A program made the position numbers and the translations under genes. This document shows, piece after piece, positions 50,012 through 59,219 of a stretch of 64,000 nucleotides of DNA. The stretch lies in the NCBI GenBank assembly GCA_965230605.1, contig CBDDLD010000004.1:2170001-2234000 (forward strand), given 5' to 3'. A model generated the notes under the pieces. It had not been told where the DNA came from. It made no database searches and saw nothing but the letters and a program-made list of their open reading frames with translations. Position 1 is the first letter of the stretch, and the number at the start of each line of letters is the position of its first letter. Source of the stretch: CBDDLD01 sp965230605. Its GTDB lineage: Bacteria; Bacteroidota; Bacteroidia; Flavobacteriales; Flavobacteriaceae.

Positions 50012-50383
50012 ATGAAACTTGAAACTAGTTGTATTAGAGCAGAAGCAGACCAAGCTCAAATACTTCGTTGTAAAGAAGATTTAAATGAGGTATCAACTTC
50101 CATTGAAGGGATAAGTAAAATTATGGCACTGGCGGGTAATGAAGTTCGTTTTAAAATATTGTTTTTGTTACAAAGGGAAACCGAATTGTGCCCTTGTGAC
50201 TTTGCTGATATTTTAGAAATGAGTGTTCCCGCTATTTCCCAACATTTACGTAAGATGAAGGATATAAATGTTATTTCTGCCCGCAGAGATGGGCAAACCA
50301 TCTTTTATAGTATTTCAAAGGAGAACGAAGCATTTTTGGCAGCTATTTTAAGTAATGTAGCATCTGAAAGAAAAATTGCATAA
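50012..50383 (+). CDS. ArsR/SmtB-family metal-sensing repressor
   Basis: A 123-residue winged helix repressor. I start it at the ATG giving MKLETSCIRAEAD; the frame runs six codons further up, into the transcription-start region. The sensing motif is TELCPCDFADIL in the alpha-3 helix, the ArsR/CadC type of thiolate site, with extra Cys residues near the N-terminus (SCIRAEADQAQILRCKED) that could complete the site. The recognition helix is MSVPAISQHLRKMKDINVI. It should bind the operator at 49955 and release it on binding a thiophilic metal. Confidence 0.92.
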   Translation: MKLETSCIRAEADQAQILRCKEDLNEVSTSIEGISKIMALAGNEVRFKILFLLQRETELCPCDFADILEMSVPAISQHLRKMKDINVISARRDGQTIFYSISKENEAFLAAILSNVASERKIA

Positions 50384-50384
50384 T

Positions 50385-50987
50385 ATGAAAAAAATATTGA
50401 CTTCTAACCGAACTGCTTATGCAGGATTATTTTCAGCTATCGCAGCTTCTTTATGTTGTATTACTCCTGTCTTGGCATTGCTTTCTGGTACTACGGGAAT
50501 TGCTTCTACTTTTTCTTGGGTAGAACCCTATAGACCTATTTTAATAGGCATAACCGTAATGATTCTTGGTTTTGCCTGGTATCAAAAATTAAAGCCACGT
50601 CCAAAGGATATTGATTGCGCTTGTGATGATGACAAACCCAAATTTATCCAATCCAAAAAATTCTTGCTTTTCGTAACCATTTTTGCAGGTATTATGTTAG
50701 CCTTCCCCTACTATTCACATACGTTTTACTCCAACTCTAATGCTGAAAAGCAAGTTGTTTATGTATCTGAAAGTAACGTTAGTGAAGTGGACTATTCTAT
50801 TCAGGGAATGACGTGTGCAGGATGTGAAGCCCATATTAAAAACGAGGTAAATAAACTAGAGGGCATTTTAGAAGTAGATGCAAATTATGAGACTTCCAAA
50901 GCTTTTGTAAAGTTTGATAATAGTAAGGTAAGTGCTAGTGAAATTGCAACTGCCATTGGAAAAACAGGATATAAAATCATAGAGTAA
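50385..50987 (+). CDS. merTP: MerT-MerP fusion, mercuric ion transport protein
   Basis: A 200-residue fusion. The MerT part has three hydrophobic segments (about 15-40, 47-65, 95-115) with the Cys pair AASLCCITPV in the first and CACDD on the cytosolic loop. The C-terminal HMA domain (about 130-200) has GMTCAGCEAH, equivalent to the periplasmic MerP. The start ATG at 50385 follows the ArsR stop by one base; a longer frame begins inside arsR. It takes up Hg(II), normally to feed MerA. Confidence 0.92.
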   Translation: MKKILTSNRTAYAGLFSAIAASLCCITPVLALLSGTTGIASTFSWVEPYRPILIGITVMILGFAWYQKLKPRPKDIDCACDDDKPKFIQSKKFLLFVTIFAGIMLAFPYYSHTFYSNSNAEKQVVYVSESNVSEVDYSIQGMTCAGCEAHIKNEVNKLEGILEVDANYETSKAFVKFDNSKVSASEIATAIGKTGYKIIE

Positions 50988-51196
50988 TGGAAGCTATTTT
51001 AGAATCTACAATTACGTGTCCCAACTGTGGACATAAGAAAGAAGAAGAAATGCCAACAACAGCTTGTCAATTCTTTTATGATTGTGAAAATTGTAAAGAA
51101 GTATTACGCCCTAAAGAGGGCGATTGTTGTGTCTTTTGCTCCTACGGAACTGTGCCCTGTCCACCTATTCAACAGGATAAAAGTTGTTGCAATTAA
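50987..51196 (+). CDS. GDCCVxC-domain small Cys protein
   Basis: A 69-residue protein with 11 Cys residues: ITCPNCGHKK, YDCENCKEVL, then the signature GDCCVFCSYGTVPC and a terminal SCCN. The family, named for GDCCVxC, occurs next to mercury and other heavy-metal genes and probably binds the metal. Its ATG overlaps the merTP stop (TAATG) and its stop overlaps the next start, showing tight coupling. Confidence 0.9.
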   Translation: MEAILESTITCPNCGHKKEEEMPTTACQFFYDCENCKEVLRPKEGDCCVFCSYGTVPCPPIQQDKSCCN

Positions 51197-51570
51197 TGAA
51201 CTATACCGCTAAAAATATAAGAACTTTTATTGGTGCGCGTCGTTTTGATGAGTCCCGTACTTTTTATAGAGAATTAGGTTTTGAAGAAGTAATACTCAAT
51301 GAAAAGATGTCATTGTTCAAAGTGAATGAGAATCTCGCCTTTTACCTACAACGGTACTATGTAAAAAAATGGATTCATAATTCAATGATATTCTTAGAAG
51401 TAGATGATATTGAATCTTGTGAAAAAGACCTTAAATCAAGAGGTCTTCAAGACAAATATAAATTTGTTCGTTTTACCGAAATTAAAACTTTTGATTGGGG
51501 GCGGGAATTATTTATGCACGACCCTTCAGGGGTGCTTTGGCATTTTTGCGAATTTAACAAGAAAAAATAA
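51196..51570 (+). CDS. VOC-family (glyoxalase/bleomycin-resistance fold) protein
   Basis: A 124-residue VOC protein, one beta-alpha-beta-beta-beta pair (KNIRTFIGARRFDESRTFYRELGFEEV) plus a second (SMIFLEVDDIESCEKDLKSRG, FMHDPSGVLWHFCEF). The final DPSGVLWHF is the family ending. Related genes sit in arsenic and mercury clusters, where some cleave or bind organometals; here it is the last gene of the arsR-merTP operon. The start used overlaps the GDCCVxC stop; the frame continues 4 codons upstream. Confidence 0.85.
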   Translation: MNYTAKNIRTFIGARRFDESRTFYRELGFEEVILNEKMSLFKVNENLAFYLQRYYVKKWIHNSMIFLEVDDIESCEKDLKSRGLQDKYKFVRFTEIKTFDWGRELFMHDPSGVLWHFCEFNKKK

Positions 51571-51598
51571 AGCTCTGACTATATTTTGCCAGAGCTTT
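51569..51598. terminator. terminator between metal operon and traN
   Basis: AAAGCTCTG (51569-51577) and CAGAGCTTT (51590-51598) pair perfectly with a 12-base loop and a T run to the right. It ends the metal operon and, in reverse, the tra operon. Confidence 0.8.
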
Positions 51599-51609
51599 TT
51601 ATTTCGTAA

Positions 51610-52422
51610 TCAACGCCAAATTAAATGTACGCTTCTTGTTGTATTCAATTCTTGTAACCTTGCCTCTATCTTTTCATTATCACCAATGGTAAATTTTGGT
51701 ACAACATAAATCATCTTCGCTTTTGTATTCGGTAATATCTGCGTGGGTTTGTTATGAATGTAAATAGGTTTTAAAGACATTTTTTGATAGGATGCATTGC
51801 GTTTTTTATTTCCGTTAACCTTAAAAATATTCAGATAATCAAAGTCAAAACGCACCCCCGATTTATTCTCAATCTCAAACTGTAGGTATACATTATCTCC
51901 GTGATATTTTAGGTTTTTAAGGCTCAACTTTATACCATTCATTTTCTTCTTGATATTCTTTTCTTCAGGAAGTTTTAATAATGATTCGCAAGATCTGCGT
52001 AGCAGATTCTGAGAATCAGTAACCGAAATGCTCTTTTTTGGACTTTTGATTGTATCTACCTTCTTTTTTTGAACCTGTTTGGCGTTTCCAATACTTTCAT
52101 TGCTTGTTATAAAACGATTAGGGTTCTCCAAATGTTCCGAATATTTTAGGATATAGGAATACACATTACCATCCGTAGTAATGACCAACAAATTACTAGG
52201 AGTTCCTTTCACCGCTTTCAACAATCCTAGATTTTGTTCTTTTTCTCTATTATAGGTAAAGACAAAATTGTCCGACCCCGTTATACCCTGTTTTATATCC
52301 GATGGAAAAAACAATGCCATTGTCATTGTTGAATTGGCGTAAAGGGTATCTAACTGAACTTTATTTTTTGCGTGAGCTGAGAACACAATTCCCAAACTCA
52401 ATATGATTATTAACTTTTTCAT
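51610..52422 (-). CDS. traN: conjugative transposon protein TraN (DUF4138)
   Basis: A 270-residue exported protein (signal peptide KLIIILSLGIVFSAHA) of the Bacteroidota TraN family, equivalent in position to VirB9: QLDTLYANSTMTMALFFPSDIKQGITGSDNFVFTYN is the typical N-terminal half, and the C-terminal beta domain has YLQFEIENKSGVRFDFDYLNIF. It is expected in the outer-membrane core of the transfer channel. It is the last gene of the tra operon in this window; traO and later genes are not next to it, and the metal cargo lies in their place. Confidence 0.92.
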   Translation of the reverse strand: MKKLIIILSLGIVFSAHAKNKVQLDTLYANSTMTMALFFPSDIKQGITGSDNFVFTYNREKEQNLGLLKAVKGTPSNLLVITTDGNVYSYILKYSEHLENPNRFITSNESIGNAKQVQKKKVDTIKSPKKSISVTDSQNLLRRSCESLLKLPEEKNIKKKMNGIKLSLKNLKYHGDNVYLQFEIENKSGVRFDFDYLNIFKVNGNKKRNASYQKMSLKPIYIHNKPTQILPNTKAKMIYVVPKFTIGDNEKIEARLQELNTTRSVHLIWR

Positions 52423-52433
52423 AGTATCTATTT

Positions 52434-53375
52434 TTATTGTCGTGTATCTACCTTTAAGGTGAGCACATAATTATTATTTACCGTAACTTTTACCTGTCGG
52501 TTAGAACGTTGGAATATTTTTTTTACTCCGCTTACTTGTGGAATACCAGGTACATTAATATCGCCTATAACATCTCCCAACACTTGTTGCCTTAGTTCTT
52601 CCCGAAAACTATTTTTGATGTAAATACCTTCTAAATTATCCCTGTAATCGTAGGCTTTAAATGCAAAGGGAATATTTTTAATATTCTCTATCTCCAATAA
52701 CACCCTATTAGGCTTAAAACTTACAATACCAAACAATTGTGTATTTTTAGGAATAAAGTACCCTTCAATGGTAACGTCGTGCTGTGTACGCATTTCAATA
52801 CGGTCATTTACTCTTAGAACCTCTTTTCTATCCACGATTACATTTACGCTAGGTGTGGAATCGTCAACCGCGTTGAGTAAAGGGTTTGAAGCAAAAAACA
52901 ATTGTTGTTCCAATGCCATTTCTTTAGCTTCTATCCGCAATGCTTCCGCTTCTTCTTTTTTCTGATTTTCTTTCTCTTTTTCGGTGACGGTACTTATAAC
53001 ATTTTCCTTTACAAGATTTGGTTTTTTATAAGTACCGGTGCTATAGTCTATTTGACTGTTCGTATAGATACTATCGACCAATCGTATTTTCTCCTTTTCC
53101 ATAAAATCAGGGTCATAAACTCCCGTCGAATCCAAATACTTCTCATCATAGATACTTGGTGCGTTGGTTTCCCTAACTTCCTTTAAATCGTCCACCGCAT
53201 CAAGCCTAGATGTATAATCATCTTTTACCGTTTCTAATGTGGGTACTAACGGTTGTAGCAGTTCATCTTGTTCGTCTTTATCACCGCCAAAAGTCAATAT
53301 GGAATAGGCAACAATGAAAATTACCACCGCTCCAATGACTACGGCAAAAGTGATTTTCTTCTTATCAATTTTCAT
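52434..53375 (-). CDS. traM: conjugative transposon protein TraM
   Basis: A 313-residue VirB10-like protein: one N-terminal helix (FAVVIGAVVIFIVAYSILTF) then a charged linker with a coiled-coil region (about 125-150) and a C-terminal beta domain (RIEMRTQHDVTIEGYFIPKNTQLFGIVSF, VKVTVNNNYVLTLKV). It spans the periplasm in the mating channel. Its start overlaps the traK stop by 11 bases. Confidence 0.92.
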   Translation of the reverse strand: MKIDKKKITFAVVIGAVVIFIVAYSILTFGGDKDEQDELLQPLVPTLETVKDDYTSRLDAVDDLKEVRETNAPSIYDEKYLDSTGVYDPDFMEKEKIRLVDSIYTNSQIDYSTGTYKKPNLVKENVISTVTEKEKENQKKEEAEALRIEAKEMALEQQLFFASNPLLNAVDDSTPSVNVIVDRKEVLRVNDRIEMRTQHDVTIEGYFIPKNTQLFGIVSFKPNRVLLEIENIKNIPFAFKAYDYRDNLEGIYIKNSFREELRQQVLGDVIGDINVPGIPQVSGVKKIFQRSNRQVKVTVNNNYVLTLKVDTRQ

Positions 53376-53982
53376 AGTCTATTTTTTTTAAAGTGTTCTC
53401 AAAATAATCTGTAATCAAAAGCCCGTGCGTGTTCTTCGGGAAGTTTCGTTTTTCCAGATGTAAAATTTTACCCGTAGTCACCAATTCATAAGTGTCGATT
53501 ATCGACCCCCTATTGATTTGGAAAACTGTAGTTGTTCTAAAGGGATAGGGTTCTGCTTTAAGGTCTATTTCAGAATCGATACTAATTACCTTTTGAACTA
53601 AGGAGTATTGCATCAATCTGTTATACACACCATCGGCTTTTTTCTGTCTGTATACGTTATCCACTGTACTATTTCCAAGCCATAAGGCTTTTTCAATATT
53701 CATTTCAAAATTGGTAGCATCTATATCGTAGAAATAGATATGAAATAGACGCAAATGCTCTAATGCTTCTACTTCTAAATTCTCTTTTTGATGTACCCAT
53801 TGCAAGGGTATCACTTCGCCATCTTTTCCAATGGCAAAAGAGCCATTCAATGACTTATCGTACATTTTATAGGAAATGACACTTGAAATAATGGTGGATA
53901 GCATTGCCATTATTATAACAGCCAATACTATAAACCGATTTGTTTTCAAAACCTCGTATATGTTTTTATATGGTGTTTTCAT
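53365..53982 (-). CDS. traK: conjugative transposon protein TraK
   Basis: A 205-residue VirB8-like protein with a short cytosolic start (MKTPYKNIYEVLKTNRFIV), one helix (about 17-37) and a periplasmic NTF2-like domain (about 60-205; VIPLQWVHQKENLEVEALEHLRLFHIYFYDID). The frame allows a start two codons earlier; the Met before KTPYKN is the family start. It lies 16 bases after traJ and overlaps traM. Confidence 0.92.
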   Translation of the reverse strand: MKTPYKNIYEVLKTNRFIVLAVIIMAMLSTIISSVISYKMYDKSLNGSFAIGKDGEVIPLQWVHQKENLEVEALEHLRLFHIYFYDIDATNFEMNIEKALWLGNSTVDNVYRQKKADGVYNRLMQYSLVQKVISIDSEIDLKAEPYPFRTTTVFQINRGSIIDTYELVTTGKILHLEKRNFPKNTHGLLITDYFENTLKKIDYEN

Positions 53983-53998
53983 ATGCATATTTTTATCG

Positions 53999-54838
53999 TT
54001 ATGTAAATAATTTGAAGGTGAATGAAGTTGCCCGTTTATACAATTTGAACTTTAAAAAGACGATAAAGCCTATAGTGCCCAACTCGATAATTGGGGCAAA
54101 AAATGAGCTTCCAAAATCAAAGCCGAAAAGGTTTACCCAAAAGTTTGTTGTAAACTCTACATACAGAGCATTTACAAAAATATTCACCAGAAAAAATGCA
54201 GGGACGAGCATATAGACGGCAGCATATAATTTGAAAAAGGTATATGCCATTGACCTAAACTTTTCAAAAACAGCAAGACTAATAACCAAAGGAAAAAAGG
54301 CTTGCATTATCCCTAGCAAAAAGAAACGTTCCGCTAAGAACAAGGGATAGATAAAGAGGTCTAACAACCAAAGAAAAACGCTCAATATAAATGCTACTAT
54401 CTTTAACCCGTATAGTGGTGTGGTCAATGCTTCGTATAATAAAGCCAACCCTTTACTAGCAGCTTCTAGTCCACTTATATCATCCTCTATTTCTAAATCT
54501 TGTAACTGTAAAGGCAACAATGAAGGTGCGGTACTTCTGTACTGTCCTTCTATTGCGACAAGGATATTATCGAAAACATCTAGTACCTGACTTGAAAAAA
54601 TGACCAGAATTACAATGATGAAATTCTTAATAAGTTCAGTAGGCGTTAGTCCCCACGTATACCCATCCCTATTGGCAACACCTTCATTATACTTTTTTAA
54701 GATGTTGATTAAAAAGAATAGGATTGCAAGAGCTTTCATACCTACAATGGTATACTGTAGAAAATCGCTGTCTTTTATCGTCTGAAAAACAGCGTCTACA
54801 TATTCCAATCCTCCGATTAATGGGATAGCCAAACTCAT
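53999..54838 (-). CDS. traJ: conjugative transposon protein TraJ
   Basis: A 279-residue polytopic membrane protein, VirB6-like, with six or more hydrophobic segments (for example AILFFLINILKK, FIIVILVIFSSQVLDVFDNILV, LWLLDLFIYPLFLAERFFLLGIMQAFFPLV and a final KLYKRATSFTFKLF). It forms part of the inner-membrane channel. The gene lies 3 bases from traI, and is read before traK in the operon. Confidence 0.92.
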   Translation of the reverse strand: MSLAIPLIGGLEYVDAVFQTIKDSDFLQYTIVGMKALAILFFLINILKKYNEGVANRDGYTWGLTPTELIKNFIIVILVIFSSQVLDVFDNILVAIEGQYRSTAPSLLPLQLQDLEIEDDISGLEAASKGLALLYEALTTPLYGLKIVAFILSVFLWLLDLFIYPLFLAERFFLLGIMQAFFPLVISLAVFEKFRSMAYTFFKLYAAVYMLVPAFFLVNIFVNALYVEFTTNFWVNLFGFDFGSSFFAPIIELGTIGFIVFLKFKLYKRATSFTFKLFT

Positions 54839-54841
54839 AGC

Positions 54842-55411
54842 CTAATAATCGGTTGCCCTGTTATTAATCCTATCTTGCATTTCCCTAAATGAAATAATGT
54901 CGTTGTATCGCTTGGTCTTGCGCTCCACTTCAGCAACCATTTCTTTAGAGCGGTCTTCCCGTTCTTTTAAAACTGTAGCCCGTTCCGCATCGGTCATTTT
55001 TAGATAGTCACTGGATAAGATTTGTTGTACAAAATCCAAATCCGCTATTGAGTTCTCAATAATGCGTTCAAAGGATTGCGATACCCTTGTAACTTCTTCG
55101 GGCTTGATGTAAGGTGAGTTTAAAATATCTCTTACATCATTGCGGACCATCTCGAAAAGACGTTCGTTATTTCGGGCTAGTTCGTGAACCGCTTTTAACT
55201 GTTTAACAACATTGCTCACCTTTTCGATACGGTCTTTCTGCTCTTTCAAAAAATTGACTGTCTTAATAATGTTCTGGGTCTGTTTACCAGCTTCAACGAT
55301 TTGTTTTGCTAATGATATGAAATTGGTATTATCATACACAGGCATTCCCTGGGCGTTCATTTGCCCCATTGTTCCGAGTGCTAAAAGGCACATAAAAATT
55401 AATTTTCTCAT
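54842..55411 (-). CDS. traI: conjugative transposon protein TraI (DUF4141)
   Basis: A 189-residue exported coiled-coil protein (signal LIFMCLLALGTMGQMNAQG) of the DUF4141 family, VirB5-like in position. The core has YDNTNFISLAKQIVEAGKQTQNIIKTVNFLKEQKDRIEKV and long helices to the end. It may act at the pilus tip or as a periplasmic assembly factor. The ATG overlaps the traG stop (4 bases). Confidence 0.92.
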   Translation of the reverse strand: MRKLIFMCLLALGTMGQMNAQGMPVYDNTNFISLAKQIVEAGKQTQNIIKTVNFLKEQKDRIEKVSNVVKQLKAVHELARNNERLFEMVRNDVRDILNSPYIKPEEVTRVSQSFERIIENSIADLDFVQQILSSDYLKMTDAERATVLKEREDRSKEMVAEVERKTKRYNDIISFREMQDRINNRATDY

Positions 55412-57822
55412 AGCTTTTGTGATTTTAAATGAATAAATTCCTTGATAGCTCTTTCCATAGAGCCGTGTTCCTTATAAAGGGCCACTATGGCCTCGTTATC
55501 TGCGCCATCGGTCAGATATGCAGCAAAGACTTCTTGCGGTACTTCCAATCTGAAAATGTTACTTTCCTTCCCGATTTTGATAAAAATCTCGGTGTACTTG
55601 CGCTTTCCCGATAAATTGTTTTTGATGGATTTTAATTGATTGAGGTCGTGGCTGGAAAGGTTCAATCGTTTTACCAATTCGGTATAGCCCTTTTCATTAT
55701 TAAGGCTGTAAATAACTTGTGTATTTTCAAGAATACTTGCCGATGTAGAATTATCGGGCAATTGATTAATGGATTGTAAAATAATCCCGATTGCCCCCTC
55801 TTGCTTACGTATGGCTTGATAATAAAATTCTACCGATTCCAGTACGTTATCGAATTTGAGTTGTTTGGCGAACTCATCAAAAAGGATAATTCCCTTTTCA
55901 TCCTTATTCTGCCATATAGTACGCTGTATCGCTGTTTTTATAAGTTTGAGCATAACGGATAGGATTTCTTTATTATCCTTTACCTCATCCAATTCAAAAA
56001 CAATCAAGCGCTTATCCTCAATTTTATAGGATTGGTCTTCGCTAGTCTCAAATAAAAAGCTATATAATCCTTCTCTTACATACTCCGATAGGATATGCAA
56101 AAAACCTTCTACATTAAAGTAATCTGAATGAATGTGCAGTTGGGTCAAAAGGTTTTCCCGTTGCGTTGCGATGTAGGTATAAAAACTATCCAAAGAATGA
56201 TTATCCGAAGTCGTCTTATAGTACGAATGCAGTATTTTTTTAAGTGCTACGGACTGCTCTTTTTTAGGTTTTGTTCCTTCTCCAATAAGTTCAAAAAGGA
56301 AGACGGATAAATCTTCCAATCGTTCAGGGGTTATATCACTGGAATTGGCAACATAAAAAGGATTGATACCTAGATTTTTCCCACTTTCATAACGCAGTAC
56401 GGTAAACTGCTCAGGGTACAAACTGGCAAACTTGGTATATGAACCTCCTAAGTCAATAATAACGAGGCGCACACCCATTTCAAAATACTGTCTTAGTATG
56501 TTATTTGCTAAAAAGGATTTTCCTTCTCCCGTAGGTGCGAAAATGGCAAAGTTCCTCGCTTTTATTCGTTTCTTTTTCTCATCCCAAACATCTTTTAATA
56601 CGGGGATGTTATGTTCTCTATCATTGAATATAATTCCTTGCCTATCCGTCCTGTAGTTGGTATTGTTTACAAAAAGGCAAAGGGCGTGTTTCAAATCCGT
56701 TACATACAAATCCTCATTTGAAAAATTGGAAGAAAAACAGGGGTAACTATTTAGGATATAATTTTTACGTTCTTCACCTCTTGGGTAATACGGCGTAATA
56801 TCCAGTTCTTTAAATTCTGATTTTATTTGTGACCCTATACGCTCTAAATTTTTGGCGTCTTTATCCCAATAGATAATATTTACGTGTCCTCTTATGATTC
56901 TTGCGCTATCGTCATTGTTTATTTGGTCAACGATATGCTCAATCTTTTTAAGAATGACCTTGTTTTGTGTTCCAAAATTTGAACTCTTTTTAAGTTCCTC
57001 AATTTTCTTTTCTAAGAGCTTGCGCCATTTCTGTTTATCGTCTAAATAGACGATTTGATTTACGATATGATTTTCATTCAAGGAAAGTCCTAAACCATCG
57101 ATATACCCTTGATGAAAAACAAAATCGTCCGAAGTAAAACGCTCGTTGATTTTACTTGTTTGTACGCTCTCACTGAAACAGGATTCACTATTGACTGCTA
57201 ATACATCAAAATGATTGTTACCAATAGTAATTTTCGATTTCTCCAAAAGCATATCGGTATCGAAATCGAGATTAAAGCCGTTAAAAAAGTCCTGTGAAAA
57301 TTTGAGGATTTCGGATTTTTCTAAAGGCAAAAATTGAACCTTTCGACTGTTGTTGATATAGGTAATGGAATCATTTACAGAACCTACAAAGCTGTGTACG
57401 TTCTGATTTAATTCTTGATAAATCCCTTTGCTTACTTTTCTAAATGGGTTTACATATTTAGGATTGTTCAATGTTTTGTTCCGTACCAATGTGAGGAACA
57501 AATAACAACTATGGTCTATGTACTCCCTTCCTTTAAAATGGTCGTGAGTTGCCTTTGCCAGAAAAGTGTCATTTGGTAGATATTCAGAACTAAACCCTTT
57601 CTTTACATATACGTCTTGCTTATGAATAACGCAACCAACGGGCAAGGACTTTAACGCTTGGAACCAAATACCGTGTAAGTCCTCAAAATCCTTTTCGGAC
57701 AATGAATAGATTTCTGGTAATTCTCCACGATAACAGGCTATAATATTGCCGTTATTGGCGAATATCAAATTATCCTGTATTTCTATAATGGGATTATATG
57801 TGGCTATATTAATAATCGACAT
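55408..57822 (-). CDS. traG: TraG-family conjugation ATPase (VirB4-like)
   Basis: An 804-residue VirB4-type ATPase that powers substrate transfer and assembly. The N-terminal half carries the family-specific domain; Walker A is FAPTGEGKSFLANNILRQ (about residue 430) and Walker B is KGIILFDEFAK (about 645), followed by the arginine and Q motifs (QEGAIGIILQSINQLP). Length is normal. Overlaps traF by 14 bases and traI by 4 bases. Confidence 0.94.
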   Translation of the reverse strand: MSIINIATYNPIIEIQDNLIFANNGNIIACYRGELPEIYSLSEKDFEDLHGIWFQALKSLPVGCVIHKQDVYVKKGFSSEYLPNDTFLAKATHDHFKGREYIDHSCYLFLTLVRNKTLNNPKYVNPFRKVSKGIYQELNQNVHSFVGSVNDSITYINNSRKVQFLPLEKSEILKFSQDFFNGFNLDFDTDMLLEKSKITIGNNHFDVLAVNSESCFSESVQTSKINERFTSDDFVFHQGYIDGLGLSLNENHIVNQIVYLDDKQKWRKLLEKKIEELKKSSNFGTQNKVILKKIEHIVDQINNDDSARIIRGHVNIIYWDKDAKNLERIGSQIKSEFKELDITPYYPRGEERKNYILNSYPCFSSNFSNEDLYVTDLKHALCLFVNNTNYRTDRQGIIFNDREHNIPVLKDVWDEKKKRIKARNFAIFAPTGEGKSFLANNILRQYFEMGVRLVIIDLGGSYTKFASLYPEQFTVLRYESGKNLGINPFYVANSSDITPERLEDLSVFLFELIGEGTKPKKEQSVALKKILHSYYKTTSDNHSLDSFYTYIATQRENLLTQLHIHSDYFNVEGFLHILSEYVREGLYSFLFETSEDQSYKIEDKRLIVFELDEVKDNKEILSVMLKLIKTAIQRTIWQNKDEKGIILFDEFAKQLKFDNVLESVEFYYQAIRKQEGAIGIILQSINQLPDNSTSASILENTQVIYSLNNEKGYTELVKRLNLSSHDLNQLKSIKNNLSGKRKYTEIFIKIGKESNIFRLEVPQEVFAAYLTDGADNEAIVALYKEHGSMERAIKEFIHLKSQKL

Positions 57823-58093
57823 AATGCTGAATGTTTTCTTTTTTGTTACTTATGATTTTTGGGAATACCCTATTGATATTTAGGGTAATGGCATTACTGG
57901 CAATTTTGGTCAGTACGATGTATAGTGTACCGTTCAATAAGATTGCTCCAATGATGACCAAAAGGCTGAATGAAAAAATGATTATCAGCAGGGATGCCAG
58001 TATAGAGAGCATCATTATTGCAAAGAGGGATATGGGAAGACCCCATATCATTGCCCCTTTGCGAATGTTCTTATATACTTCGTAGGTTCTCAT
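57809..58093 (-). CDS. traF: conjugative transposon protein TraF (DUF4133)
   Basis: A 94-residue membrane protein of the DUF4133 family with two adjacent hydrophobic segments (GLPISLFAIMMLSILASLLIIIFSF and LLVIIGAILLNGTLYIVLTKIA), VirB3-like by position. Its start overlaps the traE stop (TAATG) and its 3' end overlaps traG. Confidence 0.92.
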   Translation of the reverse strand: MRTYEVYKNIRKGAMIWGLPISLFAIMMLSILASLLIIIFSFSLLVIIGAILLNGTLYIVLTKIASNAITLNINRVFPKIISNKKENIQHYVDY

Positions 58094-58380
58094 TATATAA
58101 CTAATCCAATGAGATAAGTAAAGATGCCCACTACTGCCCCAGCGATAAGTACAAAAACCAAGACACGGGTAATCCCTTTTTTGAGGTCTGCATTTTCTCC
58201 AAAAAAATGACCCGCATTAAATAAGAATCCGATTAAGAAAATGACTCCCAATAACAAAGGGAAAATTGACCTAATGGTATCGGACACATCGTTAACTGAA
58301 TCTTCGATGCCTCCAATTTGTGCAAAAGTGGGAAGGCTCATCAGGAGCATTGCCCACATTAGATAAATGGATTTTTTCAT
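58093..58380 (-). CDS. traE: conjugative transposon protein TraE (DUF4134)
   Basis: A 95-residue VirB2-like pilin candidate of the DUF4134 family: a signal peptide (LMWAMLLMSLPTFAQI) and two hydrophobic helices (SIFPLLLGVIFLIGFLFNAGHFF and VLVFVLIAGAVVGIFTYLIGLVI). It is the first gene of the tra operon seen here; the promoter should lie in the 205-base gap upstream (58381-58585), where I see no exact TAnnTTTG box. Confidence 0.92.
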   Translation of the reverse strand: MKKSIYLMWAMLLMSLPTFAQIGGIEDSVNDVSDTIRSIFPLLLGVIFLIGFLFNAGHFFGENADLKKGITRVLVFVLIAGAVVGIFTYLIGLVI

Positions 58381-58585
58381 AACGCTTTACGTTTTATGGC
58401 TCTCCGAATAGCTTCAAGAGATACCTTGTTAAAAATTACTTTTTGCGAAATCTATAAGGGAATGGACTGAAAGGCAGAAAAACTGAAAATATTAACGGTA
58501 TTCAGCGTTAAATTTTGAAGGATAATTACGTATTGGCTGAAATCTTTAAAAATTGTGTAATAAGTAATTAAAAAACATAAGTAAG

Positions 58586-59215
58586 ATGAAATGGCTAAAA
58601 TTCTTGATAATCTTTCTTCTTTTACTGTCTTTGAATATATCGGTAGCGCAGGAAAAAAAAGTGCTAATCATTGATGCAGGGCACGGGGGAACAGATTTGG
58701 GAGCTATAGGAGCCAATCATATTAAAGAGAAGGATATAACACTGGCCATTGCAAAAGCAATGCTAATGTTTAATAAGGAACTATTGGATAACAAATACGA
58801 TATGTATTTGACCAGATATGCAGATACGCTTATATCCCTAAGTCATCGTACAAAGTTGGTAAAGGTATTGCAACCAGACCTTTTTATATCTATTCATTGC
58901 AACCACGCGACTAACAAAAGGGCTACAGGAATTGAAATTTATCTACATAGTAATACATCTTTACAAACTGAAAATCAAAAAAAATCGAGTGGCTTTGCGC
59001 TGTCTATGATTGAGGAACTTACAGACCGGTTAGGCTACAGAAATAGAGGGCTTAAAACTGCAAATTTTCAGGTTTTGCGAGAATCCATACATACAAGCCC
59101 TGCAATTTTAGTAGAACTTGGTTTTTTATCAAATGTAGATGAGGCAAAATATTTAGAATTAAAAAAGAATATTAACGCATTGGCATTAGCAATTTTAATG
59201 TCAATTAAAATTTAA
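58586..59215 (+). CDS. N-acetylmuramoyl-L-alanine amidase
   Basis: A 209-residue exported amidase_3 enzyme (signal FLIIFLLLLSLNISVAQ). Zinc and catalytic residues are all present: VLIIDAGHGGTDLGA (first His), KEKDITLAIA (Glu), LFISIHCNHATN (second His) and AILVELGFLSN (catalytic Glu). It cuts the peptide stem from murein. Divergent from the tra operon, it probably makes room in the cell wall for the mating channel, as lysozyme-like enzymes do in other ICEs. Confidence 0.93.
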   Translation: MKWLKFLIIFLLLLSLNISVAQEKKVLIIDAGHGGTDLGAIGANHIKEKDITLAIAKAMLMFNKELLDNKYDMYLTRYADTLISLSHRTKLVKVLQPDLFISIHCNHATNKRATGIEIYLHSNTSLQTENQKKSSGFALSMIEELTDRLGYRNRGLKTANFQVLRESIHTSPAILVELGFLSNVDEAKYLELKKNINALALAILMSIKI

Positions 59216-59219
59216 GATT

